DNA from: Cobetia sp. cqz5-12
GTDB taxonomy: Bacteria > Pseudomonadota > Gammaproteobacteria > Pseudomonadales > Halomonadaceae
Assembly: GCF_016495405.1 (NCBI RefSeq)
Contig: NZ_CP044522.1
Location: 2,509,876-2,573,875, forward strand
Reading direction: 5' to 3'
Length of the DNA stretch: 64,000 nt
The notes under the pieces are model-generated. The model was not told the origin of the DNA. It did not search any database and was given only the letters and a program-made list of their open reading frames with translations. Below are positions 53,777 to 62,389 of the stretch, piece after piece (the stretch's first letter is position 1; each line of letters opens with the position of its first letter). Position numbers and translations under genes: made by a program.

Positions 53777-53957
53777 ACCGGTGGCCGGCAGACCTGTGAC
53801 GCCGCCCCTTCGACACATGGCTGCCAGACCAAAGTGCTGAGGGGAGCGCGGGCGAATTGCTCTATGCTCTGGACATGGATTTGGAACCATCCAAAAAACG
53901 TCTCCGCCCCAGCCATGAGTTCGGGATGACAACAAGAAAACGCCCAGGGAAGACGCC

Positions 53958-55115
53958 ATGAAAGATCCCATCACGACAGCGCCGGCCAAGGCAGATGCCA
54001 CGGCGCCATCGCAGCCCCCGTCATCGCAGGTCCCGTCATCGCAGGTCTCGTCATCGCAGGTCTCGTCATCTCAGAGCGCCTCGAGCAGCATCACGCTCCA
54101 GGATATCGCGGCCCACGCCAAGGTCTCGCGCAGCACGGTCTCGCTGGTGCTGCGCGACAGCCCGCTGGTGGCGAAACGCACCCGCGAGAAGGTCCAGGAC
54201 TCCATCAAGGCGCTGGGCTACGTCTACAACCGTGGCGCCGCCGCCATGCGCGGCAGCCGCACCGCCACCCTTGGCGTGGTGGTCTATGACATCGCCAACC
54301 CCTTCTTCGGCTCCATGGTCGCGGGGATCGATGCCGCCCTGCATCAGGAAGGCTATGTGTCTTTTCTCGCCAACAGCGAGGATTCCCCTGAGCGCCAGCA
54401 GCGCTTCATCAAGCGCATGCGTGAACATCGTGTCGATGGCCTGCTGCTGTGCCCCGCCGAACACTCGGACCCGAACCTGATCCATCAACTGGCCGACTGG
54501 GGCATGCCCTGCATCCAGGTGATGCGCTATCTGGACGCGCCGCCCTTCGATTATGCCGGCACCGATTTCCGGCGCGTGGCCGAGATGGCCGTCAATCACC
54601 TCGTCAGCCTGGGCCATCAGCGCATCGCCTTCATCGGCGGCGCGGACCACTCGGTCAGTCATGACCGCTGGCTGGGGTATCAGGCCGCGCTGGATCATCA
54701 CGGCCTTAGCTATCGCCGCCTGGTGCGCGGCAATGGCGTGACGCGGCGCGTCGGCCATGAGCTGATCAAGACCCTGATGCAGGAAAGCCCTCGCCCGACG
54801 GCAGTGGTCTGCCACAACGACCTCGTGGCCTTCGGTGCCATGCTGGGCCTGCGCCAGATGGGGCTGGAACCCGGTCGCGACTGTGCCGTGATCGGCACCG
54901 ATGACGTCGAGGAAGCCGAACTGGGCGACCCGCCCCTGACCAGTATCGCCACGCACCCCTACGCCATCGGGGAGCAGGCGGCGCGACTGGCATTGCGACG
55001 GATCGCCAATCCCGGCGGCGAGCGAGAAAGCGTCATCATGCCGCCGGAACTCAAGATTCGCCGCTCCTGCGGGAGTCCTGACGACGCCATCGTCGAGACG
55101 CCTCGCCCAGACTGA
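53958..55115 (+). CDS. LacI family transcriptional regulator
   Basis: 385 residues. A Ser/Gln-rich N-terminal extension of about 44 residues comes before the HTH (I-T-L-Q-D-I-A-A-H-A-K-V-S-R-S-T-V-S-L-V-L-R-D), so the DNA-binding domain starts unusually late; the extension is encoded by 15-bp tandem repeats. The periplasmic-binding-type ligand domain starts at T-A-T-L-G-V-V-V-Y-D-I-A-N-P-F-F. Placed between the kdgK group and the TRAP operon, it probably controls the TRAP genes. A later internal start is possible but no better ribosome site is visible. Confidence 0.93.
   Translation: MKDPITTAPAKADATAPSQPPSSQVPSSQVSSSQVSSSQSASSSITLQDIAAHAKVSRSTVSLVLRDSPLVAKRTREKVQDSIKALGYVYNRGAAAMRGSRTATLGVVVYDIANPFFGSMVAGIDAALHQEGYVSFLANSEDSPERQQRFIKRMREHRVDGLLLCPAEHSDPNLIHQLADWGMPCIQVMRYLDAPPFDYAGTDFRRVAEMAVNHLVSLGHQRIAFIGGADHSVSHDRWLGYQAALDHHGLSYRRLVRGNGVTRRVGHELIKTLMQESPRPTAVVCHNDLVAFGAMLGLRQMGLEPGRDCAVIGTDDVEEAELGDPPLTSIATHPYAIGEQAARLALRRIANPGGERESVIMPPELKIRRSCGSPDDAIVETPRPD
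54006..54080 (+). repeat. Five 15-bp tandem repeats in the lacI-type gene
   Basis: Units start at 54006, 54021, 54036, 54051 and 54066, consensus TCATCGCAGGTCTCG, outer copies degenerate. In frame they encode S-S-Q-V-S repeats in front of the HTH. Confidence 0.85.
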
Positions 55116-55289
55116 CGCCAACGCTTTCTCTGAACGGCGGGTCATGCCTGGAGAGCATCGACTGGCCGCACAGCACCCGAGCATGACCGGCAGTCTGGAG
55201 ACTGCCGGTCTGGCAAGCGCAAGACAGAAAGACTGCAAGACGCAAAGACGCAAGGCACAACAACAAACAACGCCAAGGAAAACGCCATC

Positions 55290-56354
55290 ATGCTGAATTG
55301 GATCAATCCAACTACGTCCACCCCTGCCATTTCCCAGCGCTCACCGGTGGGCGCCCGACTGTCCAGAGGGCTGAGCAAGGGCCTGGCCGTCGCAGCCACC
55401 ACCGGCACCCTGCTGGGAGCTACGCTCGGCTTCTCGGCCAGTGCCCAGGCAATGGAGCTGCGTTTCGGCCACGCCGGCACCGAAGATACCGCCTACCAGC
55501 TCGGCGCCGAGCGCCTGCGCGATCTGCTCGCCGAGAAGACCGATGGCGACATCACCATGACCATCATGGGCAACTCGGTGCTGGGCCATGAGACCGAGAT
55601 GTTCGAGCAGCAGATGGCCGGCGCGCTGGACATGTCCATCGTCAGCCCCGGGCTGATCACGGATTTCTCGCCCACGGCCAACGTGTTCACGATTCCCTTC
55701 CTGTATCGCGATGTCGATCACTGGCAGAAGGTGCTGGATGGCGAGGTCGGCCAGGAAATCGCCCAGAAGATCAGTGACGAGACCGACGTGAAGGTGCTGG
55801 CCTATTTCGGTGGCGGCAAGCGCCACATCGTCAGCTCGCGCGAGGTCACCTCACTCGATGACCTCAAGGGCCTCAAGCTGCGCACCAATCCGACCAAGCC
55901 ATTGATCGTCGCCTGGCAGGCACTCGGGGTCGAGCCGAGCGTGGTGGCCTGGAAGGAGATCTACACCGCCATCCAGCTGGGCGCGATCCACGGCCTGCTC
56001 AATGAGCCGGAATGGACACTGCGCATGCGCTTCCACGAAGTCGCCCCCAACATCGCGCTGTCCGAGCACGACATCACCGTGCGCCTGCTGACCATGTCCA
56101 AGATGTCCTGGGACAACCTGGATGAGCAGCAGCAGAAGACATTGATGGAATCCGCGCACGAAGCGGCGGCCTACGCCCGCAAGGTGCAGCTGGAACAGGA
56201 CGCGGCAGCCCTCGCGGAGCTGGAGAAGCAGGGCGCCAAGCTGCATGAGATCGACCGTGAGCGCATGCAGGAGATCGTCGCTGAGCCGCTCAAGGAAGTG
56301 ATCGCCGAGATGGGCCTGCAGGACATCTACGACAAGGTACGCGCCGTCAAGTAA
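55290..56354 (+). CDS. dctP: TRAP transporter substrate-binding protein
   Basis: 354 residues. Signal peptide with a long, basic n-region ends near A-S-A-Q-A, so the mature protein is periplasmic. DctP-family features: L-R-F-G-H-A-G-T-E-D-T-A at the mature start and K-L-R-T-N-P-T-K-P, whose Arg binds the ligand carboxylate. Followed by the two membrane subunits. In a uxuA/kdgK setting the ligand is probably a hexuronate or aldonate, a known TRAP ligand class. Confidence 0.95.
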   Translation: MLNWINPTTSTPAISQRSPVGARLSRGLSKGLAVAATTGTLLGATLGFSASAQAMELRFGHAGTEDTAYQLGAERLRDLLAEKTDGDITMTIMGNSVLGHETEMFEQQMAGALDMSIVSPGLITDFSPTANVFTIPFLYRDVDHWQKVLDGEVGQEIAQKISDETDVKVLAYFGGGKRHIVSSREVTSLDDLKGLKLRTNPTKPLIVAWQALGVEPSVVAWKEIYTAIQLGAIHGLLNEPEWTLRMRFHEVAPNIALSEHDITVRLLTMSKMSWDNLDEQQQKTLMESAHEAAAYARKVQLEQDAAALAELEKQGAKLHEIDRERMQEIVAEPLKEVIAEMGLQDIYDKVRAVK

Positions 56355-56363
56355 GGCATGTCA

Positions 56364-56413
56364 GGCGGGGTACTCACCTGGTGCCATCTCTGGCTTCAGG
56401 TGAGCACCCCGCC
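56364..56413 (+). promoter_or_regulatory. Intercistronic hairpin between dctP and dctQ
   Basis: 17-base arms (56364-56380 and 56397-56413) pair with a single A-C mismatch, 16-nt loop. It may protect the dctP mRNA end or partly terminate, giving more binding protein than membrane subunits. Confidence 0.65.
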
Positions 56414-56493
56414 ACCTTCCTCAGCCCCTGACGCGTGTCATCACTCTCGTGTCGTCGCTCTCCTTCCCTCGCACTCTTCTCGAGGACAGTGCC

Positions 56494-57111
56494 ATGCCTT
56501 CTGTGCTCACAGGGCTCTCGCGTCTCAACCGGGCGCTCGAACGTCTGCTCTATCTCGTCTTGCTGGTGCTACTGGCAAGCTTCATCGTCTTCATCATCTA
56601 TCAGATCGCCAGTCGCAACCTGGCCTTCCTGCCTCGCCTGTTCTGGACCGAGGAATTCAGTCGCTTCGCCTTCCAGTGGATGGTGATGCTGGGCACCGCC
56701 GTCGGGGTGCTGCATGCCGATCACTTCGTGCTCGAAGCCTTCCCTCGTGGCAGTCGTGCCGACCTCGTCACGCGCTGGATCCGTGATCTCGCCTGCCTGC
56801 TGCTGGGGGTGTTGTTCATCATCCACGGCAAGGACTTCGCGCTGTCGGGCCTGCGCCGCAGTGCCATGGCCTCGGGGCTGTCGATGATCTACGTCTATTC
56901 GGTGTTCACCGTCAGTGGCGTCTTCATCGTGCTGTTCAGCCTGCAGCGACTCTTGCATGCCTGGTTGTACGGCATGACCGCCATGGAGGCGGCACTCAAT
57001 ACGCCCAACGAGGCGGAAGAACTGGCGACGCCGGAGGAGACACAGGCCGTTCTGTCTCCCGCCATCGCCGGCCATGCGCATGATGTGACTGACCGGAGAA
57101 CACTGCCATGA
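56494..57111 (+). CDS. dctQ: TRAP transporter small membrane subunit
   Basis: 205 residues from ATG 56494, GAGGA upstream. Four membrane segments and the DctQ motif W-T-E-E-F-S-R-F-A-F-Q-W-M-V-M-L-G. The C-terminus has a soluble Glu/Thr-rich tail of about 40 residues. Overlaps dctM by four bases (ATGA). Confidence 0.92.
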   Translation: MPSVLTGLSRLNRALERLLYLVLLVLLASFIVFIIYQIASRNLAFLPRLFWTEEFSRFAFQWMVMLGTAVGVLHADHFVLEAFPRGSRADLVTRWIRDLACLLLGVLFIIHGKDFALSGLRRSAMASGLSMIYVYSVFTVSGVFIVLFSLQRLLHAWLYGMTAMEAALNTPNEAEELATPEETQAVLSPAIAGHAHDVTDRRTLP

Positions 57112-58415
57112 TGCCAATGGACTGGCTCTACCTGATGCCCTGGCTGCTGTTCGGCGTGCTGGGCGTATTGATCGTGATCGGCATTCCCATCGCCATGGCA
57201 CTGGTGCTGACGGCGACCACGCTGATCCTGCTGGACCCGCGCCTGACCTACTGGATCATGTTCCAGCGCATGTACAACGGCATGGATTCCTTCGTGCTGC
57301 TGGCCGTGCCGCTGTTCCTGCTCGCAGGCAACCTGATGAATGCCGCAAGGATCACCGACCGCCTGATCACGCTGTGCATGCGCCTGGTCGGCCACTTCCG
57401 TGGTGCGCTGGCTCACGTCAATGTGCTGGTCAGCATGCTGTTCGCCGGGGTCTCCGGCTCCTCCACCGCTGACAGTGCCGGCGTGGGCACGGTACTGATT
57501 CCAGCCATGAAGCGAGAAGGCTATCCGGTCAGCTTCGCCGTCGCGGTCACCGCCGCCTCCTCCGTGATGGGCACCATCATCCCGCCGTCGATCAACATGA
57601 TCGTCTGGGGTGCGCTGACCAACACCTCGATCGCGGGCCTGTTTCTTGGCGGCATTCTGCCCGGCGTGATGATTGGCGTGGCTCAGCTGCTGCTCAATAC
57701 CCGCTACGTGCGTCGCTACAACGTGCCGGTGCGCAAGCGCGCCTCCTTCAAGGAACTGGCCAGTTCCGGCAAGGATGGCCTGCTGGCTTCGGGGATTCCG
57801 ATCGTGATCATCGGCGGCATCACCCTGGGCATTGTGACGCCCACCGAGGCCGCAGTGATCGCGGTGGTCTACGCGCTGGTGCTGGGCTTCGTGATCTATC
57901 GCGAGCTGGATCTCACCAAGCTGCTCAATGCCTCCACCGATACCGTCAGGCTGTGCTCGCTGTCGCTGTTCAGTCTGGTGGGCGCGGCCATCTTCGGCTA
58001 TCTGATCAGCTTCTATCAGATTCCGCCGAAGCTGATGGCGGGCGTCAGCATCACGGACCCGACCGTGCTGCTCATCGTGATGACCATCGTGCTGCTGGTG
58101 ATCGGCACCTTCATGGATGCCCTGCCCGCCATGGCGATCATGGCCCCCATCTTCTATCCGCTGGCGATGGCGGCAGGCGTGCACCCCGTGCAGTTCGGTG
58201 TCATCGGCGTCATGGCGTTGGGCCTGGGCCTGATCACGCCGCCCTACGGCCTGTGTCTGATGATTTCCGCCAAGATCGGCGGCATTCCCCTGCTCAAGGC
58301 CATGGCGACCACCATGCTGTACCTGGGTGTGATGCTGGCCGTGATCGTGTTGATGATCCTGTTCCCGGAATTCGTGCTGGCGATCCCGCGCCTGATCGCT
58401 CCCGATTTCGTCTGA
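57108..58415 (+). CDS. dctM: TRAP transporter large membrane subunit
   Basis: 435 residues with about twelve membrane segments. DctM landmarks: N-L-M-N-A-A-R-I-T-D-R-L, G-V-S-G-S-S-T-A-D-S-A-G-V-G and I-I-P-P-S-I-N-M-I-V-W-G. Works with DctQ as a sodium-coupled carrier fed by the DctP protein. A dyad at 58428-58464 follows its stop. Confidence 0.95.
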   Translation: MMPMDWLYLMPWLLFGVLGVLIVIGIPIAMALVLTATTLILLDPRLTYWIMFQRMYNGMDSFVLLAVPLFLLAGNLMNAARITDRLITLCMRLVGHFRGALAHVNVLVSMLFAGVSGSSTADSAGVGTVLIPAMKREGYPVSFAVAVTAASSVMGTIIPPSINMIVWGALTNTSIAGLFLGGILPGVMIGVAQLLLNTRYVRRYNVPVRKRASFKELASSGKDGLLASGIPIVIIGGITLGIVTPTEAAVIAVVYALVLGFVIYRELDLTKLLNASTDTVRLCSLSLFSLVGAAIFGYLISFYQIPPKLMAGVSITDPTVLLIVMTIVLLVIGTFMDALPAMAIMAPIFYPLAMAAGVHPVQFGVIGVMALGLGLITPPYGLCLMISAKIGGIPLLKAMATTMLYLGVMLAVIVLMILFPEFVLAIPRLIAPDFV

Positions 58416-58831
58416 CCTGGCACATAATCCGGACATTCCGAAAACTGTTTGAGGAATGTCCGGAACTGCCAATCTGTTGCCTCGCAACCCCTCTGTTTTC
58501 CGCTCGCATCTGGTTCCTGGCCATTTCGACCCACCTGGCCGGGCTGGAAGGCATGCGCGAACAAGTGCCAAAAATCCCCTGACGTCTCGGAATATCGAGA
58601 AATTCTCCTCACCTCAAGGTGAGCGCCACGCCGCATGCCATGGCATCGCCTCGGGGCCTGACGCCGATAACACGCCCAGGATGAACGGCTGATTATCAAG
58701 CTTTGATTGAAAGTCTTTTCTCCATCTGCCGCTATATCCCGCTGCCTGCCCGTTCCAGGATTCACGACGTCGATCGCCAGCGCATCGGCGATTTCCCTTA
58801 CTTTCCATGATCAGACAGATAGGCAGCCACC
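58416..58831. other. Intergenic region upstream of the DUF4437 gene
   Basis: 416 bases, no gene. Besides the dyad at 58428-58464 there is CTCACCT-CA-AGGTGAG at 58608-58623 and ATCAAGCTTTGAT near 58693-58705, the latter close to the presumed promoter. Confidence 0.5.
58428..58464. terminator. 12-bp inverted repeat after the TRAP operon
   Basis: TCCGGACATTCC (58428-58439) and its exact complement (58453-58464), 13-nt loop. Probably a terminator, though there is no T-run. Confidence 0.5.
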
Positions 58832-59701
58832 ATGAAACGTCCCGTCTCCCTTGCTCTGCTCGGCCTCTCGGTCGCCTTCGCCAGCATGACCGTCCACGCC
58901 GATGACCACTCCACGCTCGCACCGACCAGTGAAGTCGTGCAGCAGTCCGACATCGACTGGGGCTATCTGAACCCGTTGCGCGGTGACCAGAGCCCGGCCG
59001 CCGGCGACCTGTGGGGCGACCGCACCAAGGATGGCGCTTCAGGTTTCCTGGTGAAGTTCAACGAAGGTTTCTCCTCACCGCCCCACATCCACAACATCAC
59101 CTACCGTGGCGTGGTCATCCAGGGCGAAGTCCACAACGATGACAAGAACGCCGATGAGCAGTGGCTGCCCGCAGGCTCGTTCTGGATCCAGCCGGCAGGG
59201 GAATCCCACATCACCGCGGCCAGAGACAAGGTCAACATGGCCTACATCGAGATCAATGAAGGGCCCTATCTGGTACAGCCGGAATCCGAGGCCTTCCACA
59301 ATGACGAAGAGCCACTGAATGTCGCAGAGAACAACATGGTGTGGCTGGATGCCAACGACATCCGCTGGATCAACCTGCCGGGCAGCGACGACGCCGAGCA
59401 AGGCCCGAAGACCGCCTTCCTGTGGGGCAACCCGGACGTCGGCCAGCTGAGCGGCCGCCTGGTCAAACTGCCGGCAGACTTCTCCGGTGAGATCACAAGC
59501 CACGCCGACGAATTCCGCGCCGTGGTCATCAAGGGCGACCTGACCCACGAGACTGAAGGCAAGGACGACAGCCAGCGCCTGGCGACCGGCAGCTACTTCG
59601 GCTCTCAGGGCGAGATCACCCATGACATCACCACCGGTGCCGACGGCGAGACCCTGCTCTACGTGCGCACCAATGGGGCTTTCGACATCGTCGAGGAGTG
59701 A
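58832..59701 (+). CDS. Periplasmic DUF4437 bicupin
   Basis: 289 residues. Signal peptide [10 protein letters not shown]... ending V-H-A, so exported. Two cupin-like halves: the first has a likely metal site H-I-H-N in [11 protein letters not shown] and a later E-S-H-I-T; the second ([13 protein letters not shown]) is less complete. DUF4437 proteins are poorly known. It stands between the TRAP operon and uxuA, both linked to sugar acids, so a periplasmic isomerase or binding role is conceivable but unproven. Confidence 0.85.
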   Translation: MKRPVSLALLGLSVAFASMTVHADDHSTLAPTSEVVQQSDIDWGYLNPLRGDQSPAAGDLWGDRTKDGASGFLVKFNEGFSSPPHIHNITYRGVVIQGEVHNDDKNADEQWLPAGSFWIQPAGESHITAARDKVNMAYIEINEGPYLVQPESEAFHNDEEPLNVAENNMVWLDANDIRWINLPGSDDAEQGPKTAFLWGNPDVGQLSGRLVKLPADFSGEITSHADEFRAVVIKGDLTHETEGKDDSQRLATGSYFGSQGEITHDITTGADGETLLYVRTNGAFDIVEE

Positions 59702-59748
59702 AGAGTGAGGGCTGAGGGCTGAGGTCGTCTAGACGCTGGGCCCTTGGC

Positions 59749-59790
59749 TCTGAGATCTGAGATCTGAGATCTGAATTCTGAGATCTGAAT
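59749..59790. repeat. Six 7-bp tandem repeats
   Basis: TCTGAGA repeated six times (two copies read TCTGAAT), in non-coding DNA between the bicupin gene and the shared terminator. Confidence 0.85.
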
Positions 59791-59812
59791 CAGCAGACAT
59801 TCCGAACTACAG

Positions 59813-59865
59813 CAAACACGAACGGCCGCCCCGATCTCAAGACCGCGGGTGGCCGTTCGTGTTTG
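59813..59865. terminator. Bidirectional terminator, bicupin / uxuA
   Basis: 15-bp perfect arms (59813-59827 with 59851-59865), extendable inward by four pairs including one G-U; loop about 15 bases. Lies between convergent genes. Confidence 0.75.
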
Positions 59866-59895
59866 TGTTCATGCTTGGGTCGCGTACCCGCCGTC

Positions 59896-59975
59896 AGGCC
59901 AGCCGCTGGGTCGCCAGCCGCTGAATCGCCAACCGTTGGATCGCCAGCCGCTAGGTCGCCAACCGTTGGATCGCC
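59896..59975 (-). repeat. 15-bp tandem repeats spanning the uxuA stop codon
   Basis: Five units (starts 59896, 59911, 59926, 59941, 59956) plus a partial one. On the minus strand and in the uxuA frame they encode A-T/I-Q-R-L repeats; the uxuA TAG at 59951-59953 replaces a CAG of the repeat and the frame continues in the same pattern to a TGA. Confidence 0.85.
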
Positions 59976-61129
59976 ATCTCGAGGCCACGGATTTCCGCCA
60001 GCCCTTTCATGCGCCCATACAGCGGGTACCCCGGGCGGGTCTCGCGGCGTGCATCGTCCAGGATGTGGTGGCCATGGTCCGGCCGCATCGGCAGGGGGGC
60101 TCCACCAGACGCCAGGCGGCGGCGCTCTTCTGCCACCAGCACACGGATGATCTCCACCATGTCCAGATCCCCCTCGAGATGTTGTGCTTCATGGAAGGAG
60201 CGCTTGTCCTCGCTGTCACGCCCGGTGGCTCTGAGATGAGCGAAGTGGATGTGGGAGGCAAAGCGGCGCGCCATGATGCTGAGATCGATATCCGGGTTGG
60301 CACCGTAGGAGCCGGTACAGAATGTCAGGCCATTGGCCGGACTGGGTACGACACCCAGCAGCCAATCAGCATCAACCATGCTCGAGACCACGCGCGGCAA
60401 GCCGAACATCGGCCGTGGCGGATCATCGGGGTGAATGGCCAGGCGGATGCCGACCTCTTCCGCCACCGGCACGATGGCCTTGAGAAAGGTGGCAAGATGC
60501 TGGCGCAGGCGCGCGGCGTCAATTCCGTCATAGGCTGCCAGTGCGGCGCGAAATTCCGCCAGGCTGTAGCCCTCCTCTGCACCGGGCAGCCCTGCAATGA
60601 TGGTGCGGATCAACTTCTCGCGACCTACCTCATCCAGCGTCTCGAGATGCTGCCGTGCAGCCTGTTGCTCTTCGCTGGTGTATTCACGCTCGGCACCGGG
60701 GCGCTCCAGCAGATAGAGATCAAAGGCCGCGAAGGCATCCTGATCAAAGCGCAGGGCGGTACCCCCTTCCGGCAGCTGCCAGGCGAGGTCGGTGCGCGTC
60801 CAGTCCAGTACCGGCATGAAGTTGTAGCACACGGTGGTGATACCGCACTCCGCCAGATGGCGCAGCGACTGCTGGTAATTGGCGATATGTCGCTCATGCC
60901 CCGCAGCGGCCTGCTTGATGCTCTCGTGTACCGGGATGCTCTCGACCACCGACCAGCGTAGACCAGCTGCCTCGATCTGCGCCTTGCGCTCTCGGATGGC
61001 GTCCAATGGCCAGACATCACCATTGGGAATCTCATGCAACGCCGTGACGATACCTGTCGCGCCTGTCTGCCGGATTTCCTCGAGCGTGATGGGGTCCGCG
61101 GGACCGAACCAGCGCCATGTCGCTTCCAT
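59951..61129 (-). CDS. uxuA: Mannonate dehydratase
   Basis: 392 residues from ATG 61129 (AAGGAGATGAC just upstream); E. coli UxuA is 394. Starts [14 protein letters not shown]. Dehydrates D-mannonate to 2-keto-3-deoxygluconate, the KdgK substrate. Putative Fe/Mn ligands in [22 protein letters not shown] and R-P-D-H-G-H-H. The C-terminal A-I-Q-R-L-A-T is the first unit of a tandem repeat that continues after the stop. Divergent from the rraA operon; motif copy C lies 42 bases before the start. Confidence 0.96.
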   Translation of the reverse strand: MEATWRWFGPADPITLEEIRQTGATGIVTALHEIPNGDVWPLDAIRERKAQIEAAGLRWSVVESIPVHESIKQAAAGHERHIANYQQSLRHLAECGITTVCYNFMPVLDWTRTDLAWQLPEGGTALRFDQDAFAAFDLYLLERPGAEREYTSEEQQAARQHLETLDEVGREKLIRTIIAGLPGAEEGYSLAEFRAALAAYDGIDAARLRQHLATFLKAIVPVAEEVGIRLAIHPDDPPRPMFGLPRVVSSMVDADWLLGVVPSPANGLTFCTGSYGANPDIDLSIMARRFASHIHFAHLRATGRDSEDKRSFHEAQHLEGDLDMVEIIRVLVAEERRRLASGGAPLPMRPDHGHHILDDARRETRPGYPLYGRMKGLAEIRGLEMAIQRLAT

Positions 61130-61171
61130 GTCATCTCCTTGATGGTCAAAGGGGGCAAGTACCACCTACCG

Positions 61172-61187
61172 ACAAAATATGACAACT
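61172..61187 (-). promoter_or_regulatory. Regulon motif copy C (uxuA)
   Basis: Minus strand reads AGTTGTCATATTTTGT, only 42 bases from the uxuA start, so it probably overlaps the promoter or transcript start. Confidence 0.65.
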
Positions 61188-61485
61188 TGTGTCAGCCACT
61201 ACCATGCGACCTATGTCGCTGGCAGCGCGACACAAGCGGACCTGGCTGTCGGCTCGCGAAACAGACGGATCATCACGCCGGATCAAGACAACGGAAGCCC
61301 TCATCTGGCGACCCGCAGAATTCTGACAAAAATCGCAACAAGAACAGAGATATATAGAACAAACAATACGAAAAATCACGAGAGATGCCAGACAGATTTT
61401 CCTGTCGAGACGTCAATACCCTGTCGATATCTGGCTCTGAAGGCACGATTCATGACGCTCGATACTAGACTTATTGCTCATCAAA

Positions 61486-61530
61486 AGTTGTCAATATTTG
61501 TTTGATCAGTCATCCCTTCCCCCCTATAGT
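61486..61530 (+). promoter_or_regulatory. Regulon motif copy D with sigma-70 promoter (rraA)
   Basis: AGTTGTCAATATTTGT (61486-61501) abuts -35 TTGATC (61502-61507); a 17-base spacer leads to -10 TATAGT (61525-61530). Confidence 0.7.
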
Positions 61531-61570
61531 GACTCTCGAAAACAGATCAGACGCACGTGTCGACTGATCA
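61503..61570. promoter_or_regulatory. Inverted repeat flanking the rraA promoter
   Basis: TGATCAGTC (61503-61511) and its exact complement GACTGATCA (61562-61570). A second partial dyad, ATCAG-N13-CTGAT (61546-61568), uses the downstream arm. Confidence 0.45.
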
Positions 61571-61631
61571 CTTGGGCCAGGCACGTTGCCGAGAGCCGAG
61601 ACTCCCTACCTATACTGACGACGGACGCCAT

Positions 61632-62378
61632 ATGACTGCCATTACCTCCACAGAGCATCCCAGCTACGCCGAGCTCTCCTCCGTGACCCGTGAGCGTTTG
61701 ATGCGCGCCTCCACCGCCTCTCTCCACACCCTGCTGTTCAAGCGCGGCCTGCGTAACACCTTCATCCAGAACGTGGTGCAGATGAACAACAGAACCACCC
61801 ATATGGTGGGCCAGGCCTTCACGCTGCGTTATATCCCGGCACGCGAAGACATCGACACCGTCGCCGCCTTCCGCGACCCCAAGCACCCGCAGCGCCTGGC
61901 GGTGGAAACCGTTCCGTCCGGGCATGTCATGGTGTCTGATTGTCGTCAGGACGCCTCGGCCGCCAGCGCCGGCAGCATCCTGCTGACGCGTCTGGAATAT
62001 CGTCAGTGTGCCGGTTTCGTCTCCGACGCCGGTATCCGGGATTCCGGCGCCGCCGCCGAGATGAACCTGCCGATCTTCTGCGCCAAGCCCAGCGCCCCGA
62101 CCAACCTGACCAAGCACCATGCGGTAGAGTTGCAGGTGCCGATCGGTTGTGGCGGCGTGCCGGTCTTCCCGGGCGACGTGCTGGTGGGCGACGCCGATGG
62201 CGTGATGGTCATCCCGCTCGAACTTGCCGACGAGATCGCCGAAGAAGCCAGTCAGATGGAAGATTTCGAGGATTACGTACTGGAAAAGGTGCGCAACGGG
62301 ACTCCCGTGATCGGCCTGTATCCGCCGACCGACGAAGCACGCGCAGAATTCGAACGCTATATGGCCGCCAAGCAGTAA
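61632..62378 (+). CDS. RraA-fold protein (aldolase-like)
   Basis: 248 residues from ATG 61632; the frame from 61557 runs into the control region. The RraA/HMG-aldolase fold has V-M-V-S-D followed by G-F-V-S-D-A-G-I-R-D, where the Arg-Asp pair is the metal-binding/catalytic motif kept in true aldolases. An N-terminal helix region of about 40 residues and a C-terminal helix (A-R-A-E-F-E-R-Y-M) are extra relative to the E. coli RNase E regulator RraA. Head of an operon with a TctC-type binding protein in a sugar-acid region, so an aldolase or dehydratase of a keto sugar acid is more likely than RNA control. Confidence 0.87.
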   Translation: MTAITSTEHPSYAELSSVTRERLMRASTASLHTLLFKRGLRNTFIQNVVQMNNRTTHMVGQAFTLRYIPAREDIDTVAAFRDPKHPQRLAVETVPSGHVMVSDCRQDASAASAGSILLTRLEYRQCAGFVSDAGIRDSGAAAEMNLPIFCAKPSAPTNLTKHHAVELQVPIGCGGVPVFPGDVLVGDADGVMVIPLELADEIAEEASQMEDFEDYVLEKVRNGTPVIGLYPPTDEARAEFERYMAAKQ

Positions 62379-62389
62379 TCGGCTCGCCA

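Larger units (their letters stand above)
61130..61631. other. Divergent control region, uxuA / rraA operon
   Basis: 502 bases, AT-rich around 61320-61380. No gene. It holds motif copies C (61172-61187) and D (61486-61501), a sigma-70 promoter for the rraA operon and an inverted repeat flanking that promoter. Confidence 0.6.

Noticed and set aside
56895..58571. 558-codon open frame on the minus strand opposite dctQ/dctM
   Set aside because: It is His/Gln/Asp/Gly-rich, matches no fold, and lies wholly opposite well-recognised TRAP membrane genes; long antisense frames are common in GC-rich genomes.
59749..59790. Attachment site or REP element
   Set aside because: Simple 7-bp slippage repeat with no integrase or dyad structure nearby.
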